Shown here piece by piece: positions 1 through 6,170 of a stretch of DNA of 9,723 bases (positions are counted from its first letter, which is position 1; every line of letters starts with the position of its first letter). Both the position numbers and the translations under genes were made by a program. Under the pieces are notes generated by a model that worked only from the letters and a program-made list of their open reading frames with translations, did not search any database and was not told the origin of the DNA. The DNA comes from Gemmatimonadota bacterium. Lineage in GTDB: Bacteria > Gemmatimonadota > Gemmatimonadetes > Longimicrobiales > Longimicrobiaceae. The stretch lies in the NCBI GenBank assembly GCA_019348475.1, contig JAHWJJ010000139.1, forward strand, positions 1 through 9,723, in the 5' to 3' direction.

Positions 1-65
1 TCGGCGAGCGCAAGCGAGCCGAGACGGGGCTTATGGCCGTCCCAGCCGCGGGCTTTAGCCCGCGG
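1..65. repeat. Cluster of three adjoining hairpins with a REP-like palindrome
   Basis: Three inverted repeats lie one after another. TCGGC at 1-5 pairs with GCCGA at 18-22. GACGG at 23-27 pairs with CCGTC at 37-41. CCGCGGGCT at 46-54 pairs perfectly with AGCCCGCGG at 57-65 around a TT centre. The third palindrome, with core GGGCTTTAGCCC, resembles the dispersed REP-like palindromes found between genes in many GC-rich genomes; that likeness is from memory and not tested. The cluster lies about 90 bases beyond the stop of the BrkB-family gene on the minus strand, so it could fold in that transcript's 3' end. There is no U-rich tract typical of an intrinsic terminator. No gene is visible in this stretch. 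Confidence 0.6.
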
Positions 66-106
66 TGCCCCGCCCGGGGTTGCCCCGCGCGCGGAAACCC
101 GCCCCG

Positions 107-170
107 TTCACCCGTTCACCCGTTCACCCGTTCACCCCTTCACCCCTTCACCCCTTCACCCGTTCACCCG
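107..170 (-). repeat. Eight-copy 8-bp tandem array over a stop codon
   Basis: Eight exact-length units of TTCACCCG or TTCACCCC start at 107, 115, 123, 131, 139, 147, 155 and 163. Units 4 to 6 carry C at the last base and the others G. On the minus strand each unit reads (C/G)GGGTGAA and contains TGA. Because 8 is not a multiple of 3, successive TGAs fall in all three frames. The array encodes the last residues and the stop (156-158) of the BrkB-family gene, then continues 49 bases beyond it. Its length may vary between strains by slipped-strand replication (inference). Confidence 0.9.
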
Positions 171-1118
171 CGCCGCCGGTGCGACGCGGCCGCCCTTGCG
201 CCCCGCCCGTGACCCGGGCCCGCGCGGCTCCTCGGCGTCCGGCGGCGGGGCGTCCTGCAGCTCGGCGTCGCCGGGGCGCGGCGCCTCGCGCTGGATCACG
301 GCGTTGAGCTCAGCCCCCAGCAGCACGATCAGGGATGCCATGTAGAAGTACGCCAGCAGCATGATGATCGCGCCCACGCTGCCGTAGGTGAGCCCGAAGC
401 GGCCGAAGTTGGCCACGTAAAGCTGAAACCCGTACGACACCAGCGCCCACAGCAGCACGCCCAGCACGGCCCCGGGCACCACCAGCCGTGGACGCTGGCG
501 CACGTTGGGAAGGGCCAGGTACACCATGAACAGGGCCCCGGTGGAGAGCAGAAGGGCCCCGGGAACCCGCAGCCACATCACCGCGTCCTGCACCCCCTGC
601 CCCGCGCCCACGCGGTCCAGCACCCACGCCGTGGCCCGGGGCCCCACCACCATCAGCACCGTGGCCAGCACCACGGCCGCGCCCAGCGCCACCGTGTACG
701 CCAGCGCCAGCCCGTAGCGCTTGTACCACACCCGCCCCTCCGGCACGTCGTACGCCGTGTTCAGCGCGTTCATGGCGGCGCGCACCCCGCCCGAGGCGAT
801 CCACAGCGTGGTGACGATGCCCAGCGACAGCAGCCCGCCGTTGCGCTCGCCGCGCACCTCGTCCACCACCTGCTGCACCTGGGCGTAGGCGTCCGTGGGG
901 AGCACGCGGCGCCCCTGGCCCAGCAGCCACTCGAACATGGCGGGCTGGTCCAGAAAGCTGAACACGGCCAGCAGAAAGAGCAGAAAGGGAAACAGGGCGA
1001 AGAGCGCGCTGTACGCCACCGCGGCCGCGTACGTCCACATGTCGTCGCCGTCGAAGGCGCGGTACGTCTCCACCGCCAGCGTCCGCAGCCGCAGCCCGCG
1101 CAGTCCCGGAACCTGCAT
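156..1118 (-). CDS. YihY/BrkB-family inner-membrane protein
   Basis: A 320-residue polytopic membrane protein. About six hydrophobic segments are visible, near residues 31-55, 96-113, 137-159, 184-203, 212-236 and 247-271. The region AVAYSALFALFPFLLFLL near 33-50 and the segment FGLTYGSVGAIIMLLAYFYM at 241-260 are characteristic of the YihY/UPF0761 (BrkB) family. The family has been called 'virulence factor BrkB' or 'ribonuclease BN', but the ribonuclease label was a misassignment and the function is unsettled; some members are proposed transporters. The charged, Pro-rich tail from about 277 is probably cytoplasmic. The ATG at 1118 is preferred over the in-frame ATG at 1136 because GGAGG lies 7 bases before it. 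The last residues (VNG) and the stop come from the 8-bp tandem array. No neighbour is close enough to suggest an operon. Confidence 0.94.
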   Translation of the reverse strand: MQVPGLRGLRLRTLAVETYRAFDGDDMWTYAAAVAYSALFALFPFLLFLLAVFSFLDQPAMFEWLLGQGRRVLPTDAYAQVQQVVDEVRGERNGGLLSLGIVTTLWIASGGVRAAMNALNTAYDVPEGRVWYKRYGLALAYTVALGAAVVLATVLMVVGPRATAWVLDRVGAGQGVQDAVMWLRVPGALLLSTGALFMVYLALPNVRQRPRLVVPGAVLGVLLWALVSYGFQLYVANFGRFGLTYGSVGAIIMLLAYFYMASLIVLLGAELNAVIQREAPRPGDAELQDAPPPDAEEPRGPGSRAGRKGGRVAPAARVNG

Positions 1119-1125
1119 CCACTCG

Positions 1126-1130
1126 CCTCC
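1126..1130 (-). promoter_or_regulatory. Ribosome binding site that fixes the BrkB-family start
   Basis: GGAGG on the minus strand sits 7 bases before the ATG at 1118. The longer in-frame ATG at 1136 has no such site upstream, so the shorter protein is preferred. Confidence 0.7.
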
Positions 1131-1181
1131 ACGCATCGGGTCCGCCGCGCCCCGCTGCGAGGTCCGTTCCCACGCCGCGCC

Positions 1182-1204
1182 CGCGCCGCGCCAGAGGCGG
1201 CGCG
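1182..1204. repeat. GC-only hairpin between two minus-strand genes
   Basis: CGCGCCGC at 1182-1189 pairs with GCGGCGCG at 1197-1204 around a 7-base loop. It lies 160-190 bases beyond the stop of the small exported protein gene and upstream of the BrkB-family gene. No T tract follows on either strand, so a terminator role is uncertain. The rest of 1119-1367 is GC-rich and shows no convincing gene or promoter. Confidence 0.4.
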
Positions 1205-1367
1205 CGGACGGCGGGCACGCCCCTGTCCGGCCGTCCGAGGGAGGCGCCGGCGTGGCCCCGACGCGTGCCGGATGTCCCGGCGCCGGCCGCCCGATCTACT
1301 CGCCCGCGCCGGTGGCCGGCCCGGACGCTGGAACCCGTCCCGCGGGGTGTTCTGGCGCCGCGGCGAG

Positions 1368-1826
1368 CTACCGCGGCTGCTCGCGCGACGCGGTGACCAC
1401 CAGGTCGCCGCGGCCGTTGTTGTAGACCTCGAACACCCAGTAGCGGTCGGGATCGTACAGCACCTCCGGCCACTGGTACGGTGCCTCGCCGTCCGCGCCC
1501 GCGGGGACGTGGTGCGCCAGCCGGGCGGGCTCGTCGGCGCGGACCGCGCGGTCCATCCAGGCGCACTGCCCCGGCGCCAGTCCCGCGGAGGCCGGCCCGG
1601 CGCTGCGCTCGAACATCAGCAGCGCCACGCGCTCCGGCCGCACCCACACGTTCAGCGACCGGGTGCCGCGGCACAGCAGCGGGTAGGTGCGCGGCGTGAC
1701 GCGCTCCAGCCGCGGCGGCGGCGGCCGGTCCGGCCGCGGGGCGATCTGCGCCTGTGCGGCGGGCGCGGCTGAAAGCACGCCAAAGGCCAGCAGCACGGGG
1801 AGGAGGGTGGAGGCGCGGAGGGGCAT
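1368..1826 (-). CDS. Small exported protein of unknown function
   Basis: I do not recognise the family of this 152-residue protein. Residues 1-26 form a clear Sec signal peptide: positive start, hydrophobic core LLPVLLAFGVLSA and a likely cut after AQA. The mature part opens with a Pro/Arg-rich linker (about 28-45) and continues as a compact, possibly beta-rich domain. Two cysteines, C52 and C88, could form a disulfide in the periplasm. The stretch YQWPEVLYDPDRYWVFEVYN (117-136) is rich in aromatic residues and suggests a folded core. The start is supported by AGGAG 6 bases before the ATG. The gene diverges from mltF across 176 bases. It has G/C-rich third positions like its neighbours, which supports real coding. 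The stop codon lies in the loop of a small hairpin (CCGCGG at 1358-1363 and 1371-1376). Confidence 0.78.
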   Translation of the reverse strand: MPLRASTLLPVLLAFGVLSAAPAAQAQIAPRPDRPPPPRLERVTPRTYPLLCRGTRSLNVWVRPERVALLMFERSAGPASAGLAPGQCAWMDRAVRADEPARLAHHVPAGADGEAPYQWPEVLYDPDRYWVFEVYNNGRGDLVVTASREQPR

Positions 1827-1878
1827 TGGGTTCTCCTGGATGGGAGGAGCGGCGGCGGTGGAGCCGCGGGGGATCAGC

Positions 1879-1884
1879 AGTGTA
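1879..1884 (-). promoter_or_regulatory. Possible -10 element for the small exported protein gene
   Basis: TACACT on the minus strand lies about 53 bases before the ATG at 1826 and would give a leader of roughly 45 bases. No good -35 hexamer is seen at 16-18 bases; that spacer is occupied by a 9-bp tandem repeat. The call is tentative. Confidence 0.25.
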
Positions 1885-1902
1885 GCGCACCGGGCGCACC
1901 GG
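1885..1902. repeat. Perfect 9-bp tandem repeat in the divergent promoter region
   Basis: GCGCACCGG occurs twice back to back at 1885-1893 and 1894-1902. It directly adjoins the possible -10 box TACACT (minus strand) in the 176-base space between the divergent small exported protein and mltF genes. The position fits a regulator binding site, but chance in such GC-rich DNA is also possible. Confidence 0.45.
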
Positions 1903-1962
1903 CGGTAGACGGAAGGATTCCGCAGAGTGGACGCACCCTACCGGAACGCATCCTGCGCCCGC

Positions 1963-1981
1963 GTTTCCGCCCACCGGAAAC
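1963..1981 (+). promoter_or_regulatory. Inverted repeat just upstream of the mltF ribosome site
   Basis: GTTTCCG at 1963-1969 and CGGAAAC at 1975-1981 form a perfect 7-bp stem with a 5-base loop. It ends 5 bases before the ribosome binding site of mltF. It could be a leader hairpin affecting translation or a dyad operator. CCGGAA also occurs at 1941, 1974 and 1981. The function is inferred from position only. Confidence 0.4.
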
Positions 1982-1986
1982 CGGAA

Positions 1987-1994
1987 GGGGAGGA
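1987..1994 (+). promoter_or_regulatory. Strong ribosome binding site for mltF
   Basis: GGGGAGGA lies 8 bases before the ATG at 2003. A second in-frame ATG at 2006 follows immediately and would give a protein one residue shorter. Confidence 0.75.
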
Positions 1995-2002
1995 TACAAC
2001 GC

Positions 2003-3499
2003 ATGATGCGCCGGATTGCCATCCTGACCGCGGCCCTGGTCGCGCCGTCGATCACCGCCGCCTGCGACGGACGCGAGGGGCCGCGCGCCGCCCGCTCGGC
2101 CCCCATCGAGCGCGACTGGGCGCACATCGAGCAGCGCGACACGCTGGTGCTGCTGGCCACCTACAACTCCACCAGCTACTTCCTCTACCGCGGCCAGCCG
2201 ATGGGGCTGGAGTACGAGACGGTCCAGGCCTTCGCGAAGGACAACGGGCTGGAGCTGCGCACGGTGCTGGTGCGCAACCGCGACGAGATGTTCGAGCGGC
2301 TGCGCGCAGGCGAGGGCGACGTGCTGGCCGGGCGCGTGGTCCCGGTGCGCGACGAGCGCGAGCGGATCGCCTTCACGGCGCCCCTGTACCGCAGCGCCGC
2401 CGCCATCGTGCAGCAGGCGGCGCCCCTCGCGCAGGCCGGCCTGCCGTCGGGCGTGGACTCCATCCTCCGCGCCCGCCAGCCGGTCCGCGTGCGCGCGAAG
2501 GAGATCGCCACGATCGACCAGCTGCAGGGCGAGCGGGTGCACGTGGCCCAGGGCACTGCGCCCCAGGCCCGGCTGATCGAGTTGAACGACCAGCTCACCG
2601 GCGACGTGCACGTGGTGGCCGTTGAGGCGCCCGTGGCCGACGAGGCGCTCATCCGCCGCGTCGCGCGCGGCGAGATCGCGCTGACGGCCACCCACGAGGA
2701 CCTGGCGCGCCTCACGTCCGCCCGCTTCGAGAACATCTCCGTGCAGCCGACCGTGGGCGACAGCTTTCCGGTGGTGCTGGCGGTGCGCGAGAACAGCCCG
2801 CAACTGCTGGAGCGGCTGAACGCGTGGATCGGGGAGAACGAGCAAAAGATCGGTGAGCTGTACCAGAAGTACTTCGTGGACCGGCGCGGCTACCGCGAGC
2901 GCATCGAGAGCGAGTACCTGACGTCGGAGACCGGCCGGCTCTCGCCGTTCGACGCGCTGCTGCGGCAGGCGGCGGCGCAGCTGGGGTGGGACTGGCGGCT
3001 GCTGGCCTCGCAGGCGTACCAGGAGTCGCGCTTCGACCCGCGGGCGCAGTCGTGGGCCGGGGCGCAGGGGCTGCTGCAGCTGATGCCCGCCACCGCGCGC
3101 GAGAACGGCGTGCGCGACCCGTTCGATCCGCAGCAGAACGTGGCCGGCTCCATCCGCTTTACGCGCTACCTGCAGGAGTACTGGGCCGACAAGATTCCCG
3201 ATCCGGAACAGCGCCTTCGCTTCGTCCTCGCCTCGTACAACACGGGCGTGGGGCACGTGGAGGACGCGCGACGGCTGACGGCCAAGAACGGCGGGCGCGA
3301 CACGGTGTGGAGCGACGTGGCGTACTGGCTGCTGCAAAAGTCAAGGCGGCCCGTGTACACCGACCCCGTGGTGCGCTACGGCTTCAGCCGCGGACTGGAG
3401 CCCGTCACCTACGTCTCCGCCGTGATGGACCGCTTTGCCCACTACCGGGAGTTCGTCCGGCCCGGAGCCGACCCCGCGGGCGCGGCTCCGGAGGGGTGA
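2003..3499 (+). CDS. mltF: MltF-like lipoprotein lytic transglycosylase with solute-binding domain
   Basis: This 498-residue enzyme is expected to cleave the MurNAc-GlcNAc bond of peptidoglycan without hydrolysis, leaving 1,6-anhydro-MurNAc. Residues 1-20 form a lipoprotein signal with lipobox TAAC; C21 would be lipidated. Residue +2 is Asp, which in E. coli favours inner-membrane retention; whether that rule holds here is unknown. Residues about 45-290 form an SBP_bac_3-type solute-binding domain (RGQPMGLEYETVQAFA, residues 63-78). In MltF this domain is regulatory. The SLT domain covers about 313-480: catalytic Glu341 in AYQESRFDP, then AQGLLQLMPATA (354-365) and ASYNTGVGHVEDA (410-422). 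Length and domain order match MltF (E. coli about 518). The K+ channel gene follows 10 bases later, so the two are probably co-transcribed. Alternative label: generic SBP/transglycosylase fusion. Confidence 0.95.
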   Translation: MMRRIAILTAALVAPSITAACDGREGPRAARSAPIERDWAHIEQRDTLVLLATYNSTSYFLYRGQPMGLEYETVQAFAKDNGLELRTVLVRNRDEMFERLRAGEGDVLAGRVVPVRDERERIAFTAPLYRSAAAIVQQAAPLAQAGLPSGVDSILRARQPVRVRAKEIATIDQLQGERVHVAQGTAPQARLIELNDQLTGDVHVVAVEAPVADEALIRRVARGEIALTATHEDLARLTSARFENISVQPTVGDSFPVVLAVRENSPQLLERLNAWIGENEQKIGELYQKYFVDRRGYRERIESEYLTSETGRLSPFDALLRQAAAQLGWDWRLLASQAYQESRFDPRAQSWAGAQGLLQLMPATARENGVRDPFDPQQNVAGSIRFTRYLQEYWADKIPDPEQRLRFVLASYNTGVGHVEDARRLTAKNGGRDTVWSDVAYWLLQKSRRPVYTDPVVRYGFSRGLEPVTYVSAVMDRFAHYREFVRPGADPAGAAPEG

Positions 3500-3502
3500 G
3501 GG
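3498..3502 (+). promoter_or_regulatory. Ribosome site of the K+ channel overlapping the mltF stop
   Basis: GAGGG at 3498-3502 shares two bases with the mltF TGA (3497-3499) and sits 7 bases before the ATG at 3510. This layout favours translational coupling and supports 3510 over an in-frame upstream start at 3435, which would lie inside mltF. Confidence 0.6.
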
Positions 3503-3509
3503 CGCGGCG

Positions 3510-4046
3510 ATGAAGGAGCTGGTCGCGGCCACGGCCGCCTTCGCCATGTTCCTGTTCTCGGGGGGCCTGTGGATCGGCATCGCGCGGCTGGTGCCGGAGG
3601 GCACGCCCCGCTCCGTGCTGCTGGTAGGCGTCGGCGCCCTGTTCGCCGGCGTGTTCATGTGGCTGCTGATCTCGCGGGTGCGCCTGATCCTCGCGGGAGA
3701 GGGGAACATGCTGCGCCACGGCGCCGTGGCGGTGCTGGAGCTGGCGCTGATGCTGGGCGCCTTCGCGGCCGTCTACCAGATCCTGGGCATCCAGGACAAC
3801 ACCCGTCCCGGCCGGCCCCTTTCGCATGCGTACTTCGACAGCCTCTACTACTCCGTCGTCACCTTCACCACCCTGGGATACGGCGACTTCTATCCGCGCG
3901 GCGTGGGGCGGGTGCTGGCCGGGATGGAGGCACTCACCGGCTACGTGATCCTGGGGATGATCGCCTCCACCGCGGCCTCCGTCATTTCCCCCTACAGCCG
4001 CGCCGGCAAGGGCGAGCCGCCGGAGGAGGGCGAGGTGGTGGAGTGA
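3510..4046 (+). CDS. Small two-pore-helix-type K+ channel (Ion_trans_2 family)
   Basis: A 178-residue membrane protein with the K+ selectivity filter TTLGYGD at residues 120-126, preceded by the pore helix region YFDSLYYSVVTF. The pore unit is formed by a membrane segment at about 70-92, the pore loop at about 107-128 and the inner helix at about 134-160 (LAGMEALTGYVILGMIASTA). Two further hydrophobic segments lie at about 5-27 and 35-56, giving four in all. The positive stretch SRVRLILAGEGNMLRH between segments 2 and 3 points to a cytoplasmic loop, so both ends are likely cytoplasmic. No S4-like voltage sensor, RCK or cyclic-nucleotide domain is present; the acidic tail is only about 17 residues. 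The gene is coupled to mltF. Its stop is the first TGA of an 8-bp tandem repeat. What gates it cannot be told from sequence. Confidence 0.9.
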   Translation: MKELVAATAAFAMFLFSGGLWIGIARLVPEGTPRSVLLVGVGALFAGVFMWLLISRVRLILAGEGNMLRHGAVAVLELALMLGAFAAVYQILGIQDNTRPGRPLSHAYFDSLYYSVVTFTTLGYGDFYPRGVGRVLAGMEALTGYVILGMIASTAASVISPYSRAGKGEPPEEGEVVE

Positions 4047-4064
4047 TAGAGTGATGGAGTGATG
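4041..4064 (+). repeat. Three-copy 8-bp tandem array over the channel stop codon
   Basis: GAGTGATA (4041-4048) is followed by GAGTGATG at 4049-4056 and 4057-4064, then a partial unit GAGTC. TGA occurs at 4044, 4052 and 4060, that is, once in each reading frame; the first is the stop of the K+ channel gene. The design matches the array at 107-170 although the unit sequence differs. Confidence 0.85.
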
Positions 4065-4166
4065 GAGTCGATTCACCTCCAGCGCCACCGGCGGGCTGTC
4101 GGGACGCGGGCGGGCGTGGTAACGTGTGGGAGCGCACCGATCCCGCACCATCAGAACGGACCACGC

Positions 4167-4790
4167 ATGCCGCAAGAGAGCCCGGACCTGCACGGAAACG
4201 CGCCCGACGACTGCCCGGTGGCGCTGCTGGTGATCGACATGATCAACGACCTGGAGTGGCAGGGCGGCGAGAACGTGGTGCAGCCGGCCGAGGCCGCGGC
4301 GGAGCGCATCGCCGCGCTCAAGAAGGAAGCGCGGGCGCGCGGCATTCCCGTCATCTACGCCAACGACAACTTCGGCAAGTGGCGCTCGGATTTTCGGGAG
4401 GTGGTAAAGCACTGCCTGGACGACGGCGTGCGCGGCCAGCGCGTGGTGGAGCTGCTGCGCCCGGAGCGCGAAGACTACTTCGTCCTCAAGCCCAAGCACT
4501 CGGCGTTCTTCGAAAGCACGCTGGCCACGCTGCTGGAGCACCTGGGCACGCGGCACCTGATCCTGACCGGCCTTACCGCCGACATCTGCGTGCTGATGAC
4601 GGCCAGCGACGCCTACATGCGCGGCTACCGCGTGCACGTGCCGCCGGACTGCGTGGGGTCGCTGGAGCCGATCGACACCACGCAGGCGCTGCGCTACATG
4701 CAGCGCGTGATCGACGCCGACCTCACCCCATCCGCCGAGCTGGACCTGGACGCCATGGCCCGGGAGCCGGCGGCCTCCGGAGTGGAGTGA
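4167..4790 (+). CDS. Isochorismatase-like cysteine hydrolase
   Basis: A 207-residue soluble protein with the isochorismatase/nicotinamidase fold. The catalytic triad of the superfamily is visible: Asp24 in LLVIDMINDLE, Lys108 in VLKPKHSAFF and Cys141 in GLTADICVLMTASDAYMRGY (residues 135-154). The Gly-Leu-Thr before the cysteine matches the usual cis-peptide motif. Members hydrolyse amides or vinyl ethers (nicotinamide, ureidoacrylate, N-carbamoyl compounds, isochorismate); the substrate here cannot be told, and no pathway gene is adjacent. It is cytoplasmic, with no signal peptide. The ATG at 4167 is chosen because family similarity begins just after it. It has only a weak ribosome site (CGGA, 6 bases upstream), and upstream in-frame starts fall in the 8-bp repeat. 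It lies 120 bases after the channel gene on the same strand; co-transcription is possible but not shown. Confidence 0.92.
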   Translation: MPQESPDLHGNAPDDCPVALLVIDMINDLEWQGGENVVQPAEAAAERIAALKKEARARGIPVIYANDNFGKWRSDFREVVKHCLDDGVRGQRVVELLRPEREDYFVLKPKHSAFFESTLATLLEHLGTRHLILTGLTADICVLMTASDAYMRGYRVHVPPDCVGSLEPIDTTQALRYMQRVIDADLTPSAELDLDAMAREPAASGVE

Positions 4791-4842
4791 CGGGAGTCTA
4801 CCGCTGATCCGCTGATTGGTCGGCGCCGCGCGCGCCACGCGC

Positions 4843-4920
4843 GATCAAAGCGCCGTTCAACCTCCGCCAAGGGTTTTTGGGGGAGGTGCGAGCCTGAGCG
4901 AGCGGAGGGGGTGCGGCGCG
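4843..4920 (+). repeat. 78-bp hairpin repeat, copy 1
   Basis: This segment matches 8229-8306 on the opposite strand at 70 of 78 positions without gaps. It contains a hairpin at 4860-4887: ACCTCCGCCA pairs with TGGGGGAGGT with one G:G mismatch at 4866/4881, around AGGGTTTT. A GCGAGC-rich 3' part follows (GCGAGCCTGAGCGAGCGGAG). It starts 53 bases after the isochorismatase-like stop, in the same direction as that gene, and lies between two converging genes. It may act as a terminator or an mRNA 3'-end structure (inference). The rest of 4791-5042 shows no gene. Confidence 0.85.
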
Positions 4921-5042
4921 GTCGAACCATGGTGCTGAAAATGCCGCGCCTCGCGTCTTTCCATCCGCGAGCGCCCGCACGATTCGCCAGCGGCTGGACC
5001 CGGTTCGCGCGACCGAGCACAGGCTGCCGGGCGGTCGTCGAC

Positions 5043-6170
5043 TCAGCAGGCGGAGGGGGCGGGGACGCGCGGCGGAGCGGCGCCGGAGGCGACCACGCGC
5101 TGCAGCCAGTCGTCCACCCGCTGCCGCGCGCCCCGAAGCGTGTGGGGACGGTGCCCGCCGCCCGGGTACGTAACCATCTCCCACAGCGGCACCGGCCGGC
5201 CGATGCGCTCCAGCGCCTGGATCAGGCGCCGGCTGTGGACGATGGGCACCTCGTCGTCGCGGGTGCCGTGGTGAATCTGGGTGGGCGGCAGGCGGTCCGC
5301 AAAGTACACGGGCGAGCGGCGCAGCAGCTCCGAGCGCGCGCGCTCCACCGTCGTGCGGCCGTCGCGCAGGGCGAAGAGCACGCTGTCGGCCAGGTAGCCC
5401 GCGCCCGGTAGCTTCGGAATGCGGCTGCGCAGCGCCCGGTCCGCCAGGCGGCGCACTTCGGGAAGGTAAAAGTCCGTGGGACCGAAGTAGTCCACCACGC
5501 CCTTCACCCGCGGGTCGCGGATGGCCATCAGCAGCGCCACGCCCCCGCCCCGGCTGCGCCCGAAGACGGCGATGCGCGTGCTGTCCGCCTCCGGCACCTG
5601 CTCCAGCACCGTGCTCAGCAGCGCCATGGCGTCGTCCACGTCGCGGTCCCACGGGCTGGGGCGCCCTTCGGAGCGGTAGCGGCGCAGCGGCCGCATGGTC
5701 AGCCGCTCCGAGCGGTACGACGGCAACACCTGGATCCACCCCTCGGAAATCGGCCCCTCGCGGACGAAGTTGTAGCCCGACGTCCCCTTGTCGCCGCCGT
5801 GCGCGATCACCAGCACCGGCAGCCGCCGTCCCTCCGCGCCCGCCGGAATGCGCACCGCCCCGTAGTGCCGCAGCCCGTCGACCGTGTGGGAGAGGACCAG
5901 GGTCCGCCCGCCGCGCCCCTGGTCCGTCCACTCCACCCGCGCATCGTGCGAGCGGGTGTCGCGCCGCGCCCACTCCGCCTCCACCGCGCAGATCTCCGCC
6001 TGCGTGGGCGCGGCGAACAGCACGTCCCCCAGCGCCTGCGCATCCCCCGGGGCCAGCCGCGCCGCGCACGCGGAGAGCGTGGTGGCCAGGGCCGCGGCGA
6101 TGCAGGCGCGGGCGATGCGGCCGACCGGCGAGGCAACTTTGTGGGGCCCGCCCGGGGCACTCATGCTCAT
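5043..6170 (-). CDS. Lipoprotein alpha/beta hydrolase (prolyl oligopeptidase / dienelactone hydrolase type)
   Basis: A 375-residue predicted exported hydrolase. Residues 18-34 form a hydrophobic signal ending in lipobox LSAC, so Cys35 is the likely lipidated residue. The alpha/beta hydrolase core spans about 100-362. Visible catalytic elements are the oxyanion HGGDKG (124-129), nucleophile Ser206 in FGRSRGGG, acid Asp305 in HGTRDDEVPI and His340 in YPGGGHRP. This order and spacing fit the S9/dienelactone-hydrolase group of peptidases and esterases; the substrate is unknown. Two further cysteines, C61 and C375 (the last residue), might pair, though this is speculative. The frame stays open far upstream, but the start is placed at 6170 (MSMS) because the signal peptide follows directly; the ribosome site is weak (GCGGA). 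An ATG at 6389 would add 73 unlikely residues. The gene converges on the isochorismatase-like gene. Confidence 0.88.
   Translation of the reverse strand: MSMSAPGGPHKVASPVGRIARACIAAALATTLSACAARLAPGDAQALGDVLFAAPTQAEICAVEAEWARRDTRSHDARVEWTDQGRGGRTLVLSHTVDGLRHYGAVRIPAGAEGRRLPVLVIAHGGDKGTSGYNFVREGPISEGWIQVLPSYRSERLTMRPLRRYRSEGRPSPWDRDVDDAMALLSTVLEQVPEADSTRIAVFGRSRGGGVALLMAIRDPRVKGVVDYFGPTDFYLPEVRRLADRALRSRIPKLPGAGYLADSVLFALRDGRTTVERARSELLRRSPVYFADRLPPTQIHHGTRDDEVPIVHSRRLIQALERIGRPVPLWEMVTYPGGGHRPHTLRGARQRVDDWLQRVVASGAAPPRVPAPSAC

Noticed and set aside
107..170. CRISPR-like array
   Set aside because: The repeats are directly adjoining 8-mers without spacers, so this is a simple tandem repeat.
1358..1376. 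Intrinsic terminator at the end of the small exported protein gene
   Set aside because: There is a 6-bp CCGCGG stem with the stop codon in its loop, but CCGCGG is its own reverse complement and common in GC-rich DNA, and no U tract follows.
310..2160. 616-codon minus-strand frame over the BrkB-family and small exported protein genes
   Set aside because: It is a shadow frame rich in Arg, Gly and Ala, typical of high-GC DNA, and it crosses two well-supported genes.
1874..3337. 487-codon minus-strand frame opposite mltF
   Set aside because: It lies antisense to a gene with clear catalytic motifs; its product is low-complexity and His/Arg-rich with no recognisable domain.
3405..4838. 477-codon minus-strand frame opposite the channel and isochorismatase-like genes
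   Set aside because: It is antisense to two genes with intact active-site or filter motifs, and its composition is typical of an antisense shadow.
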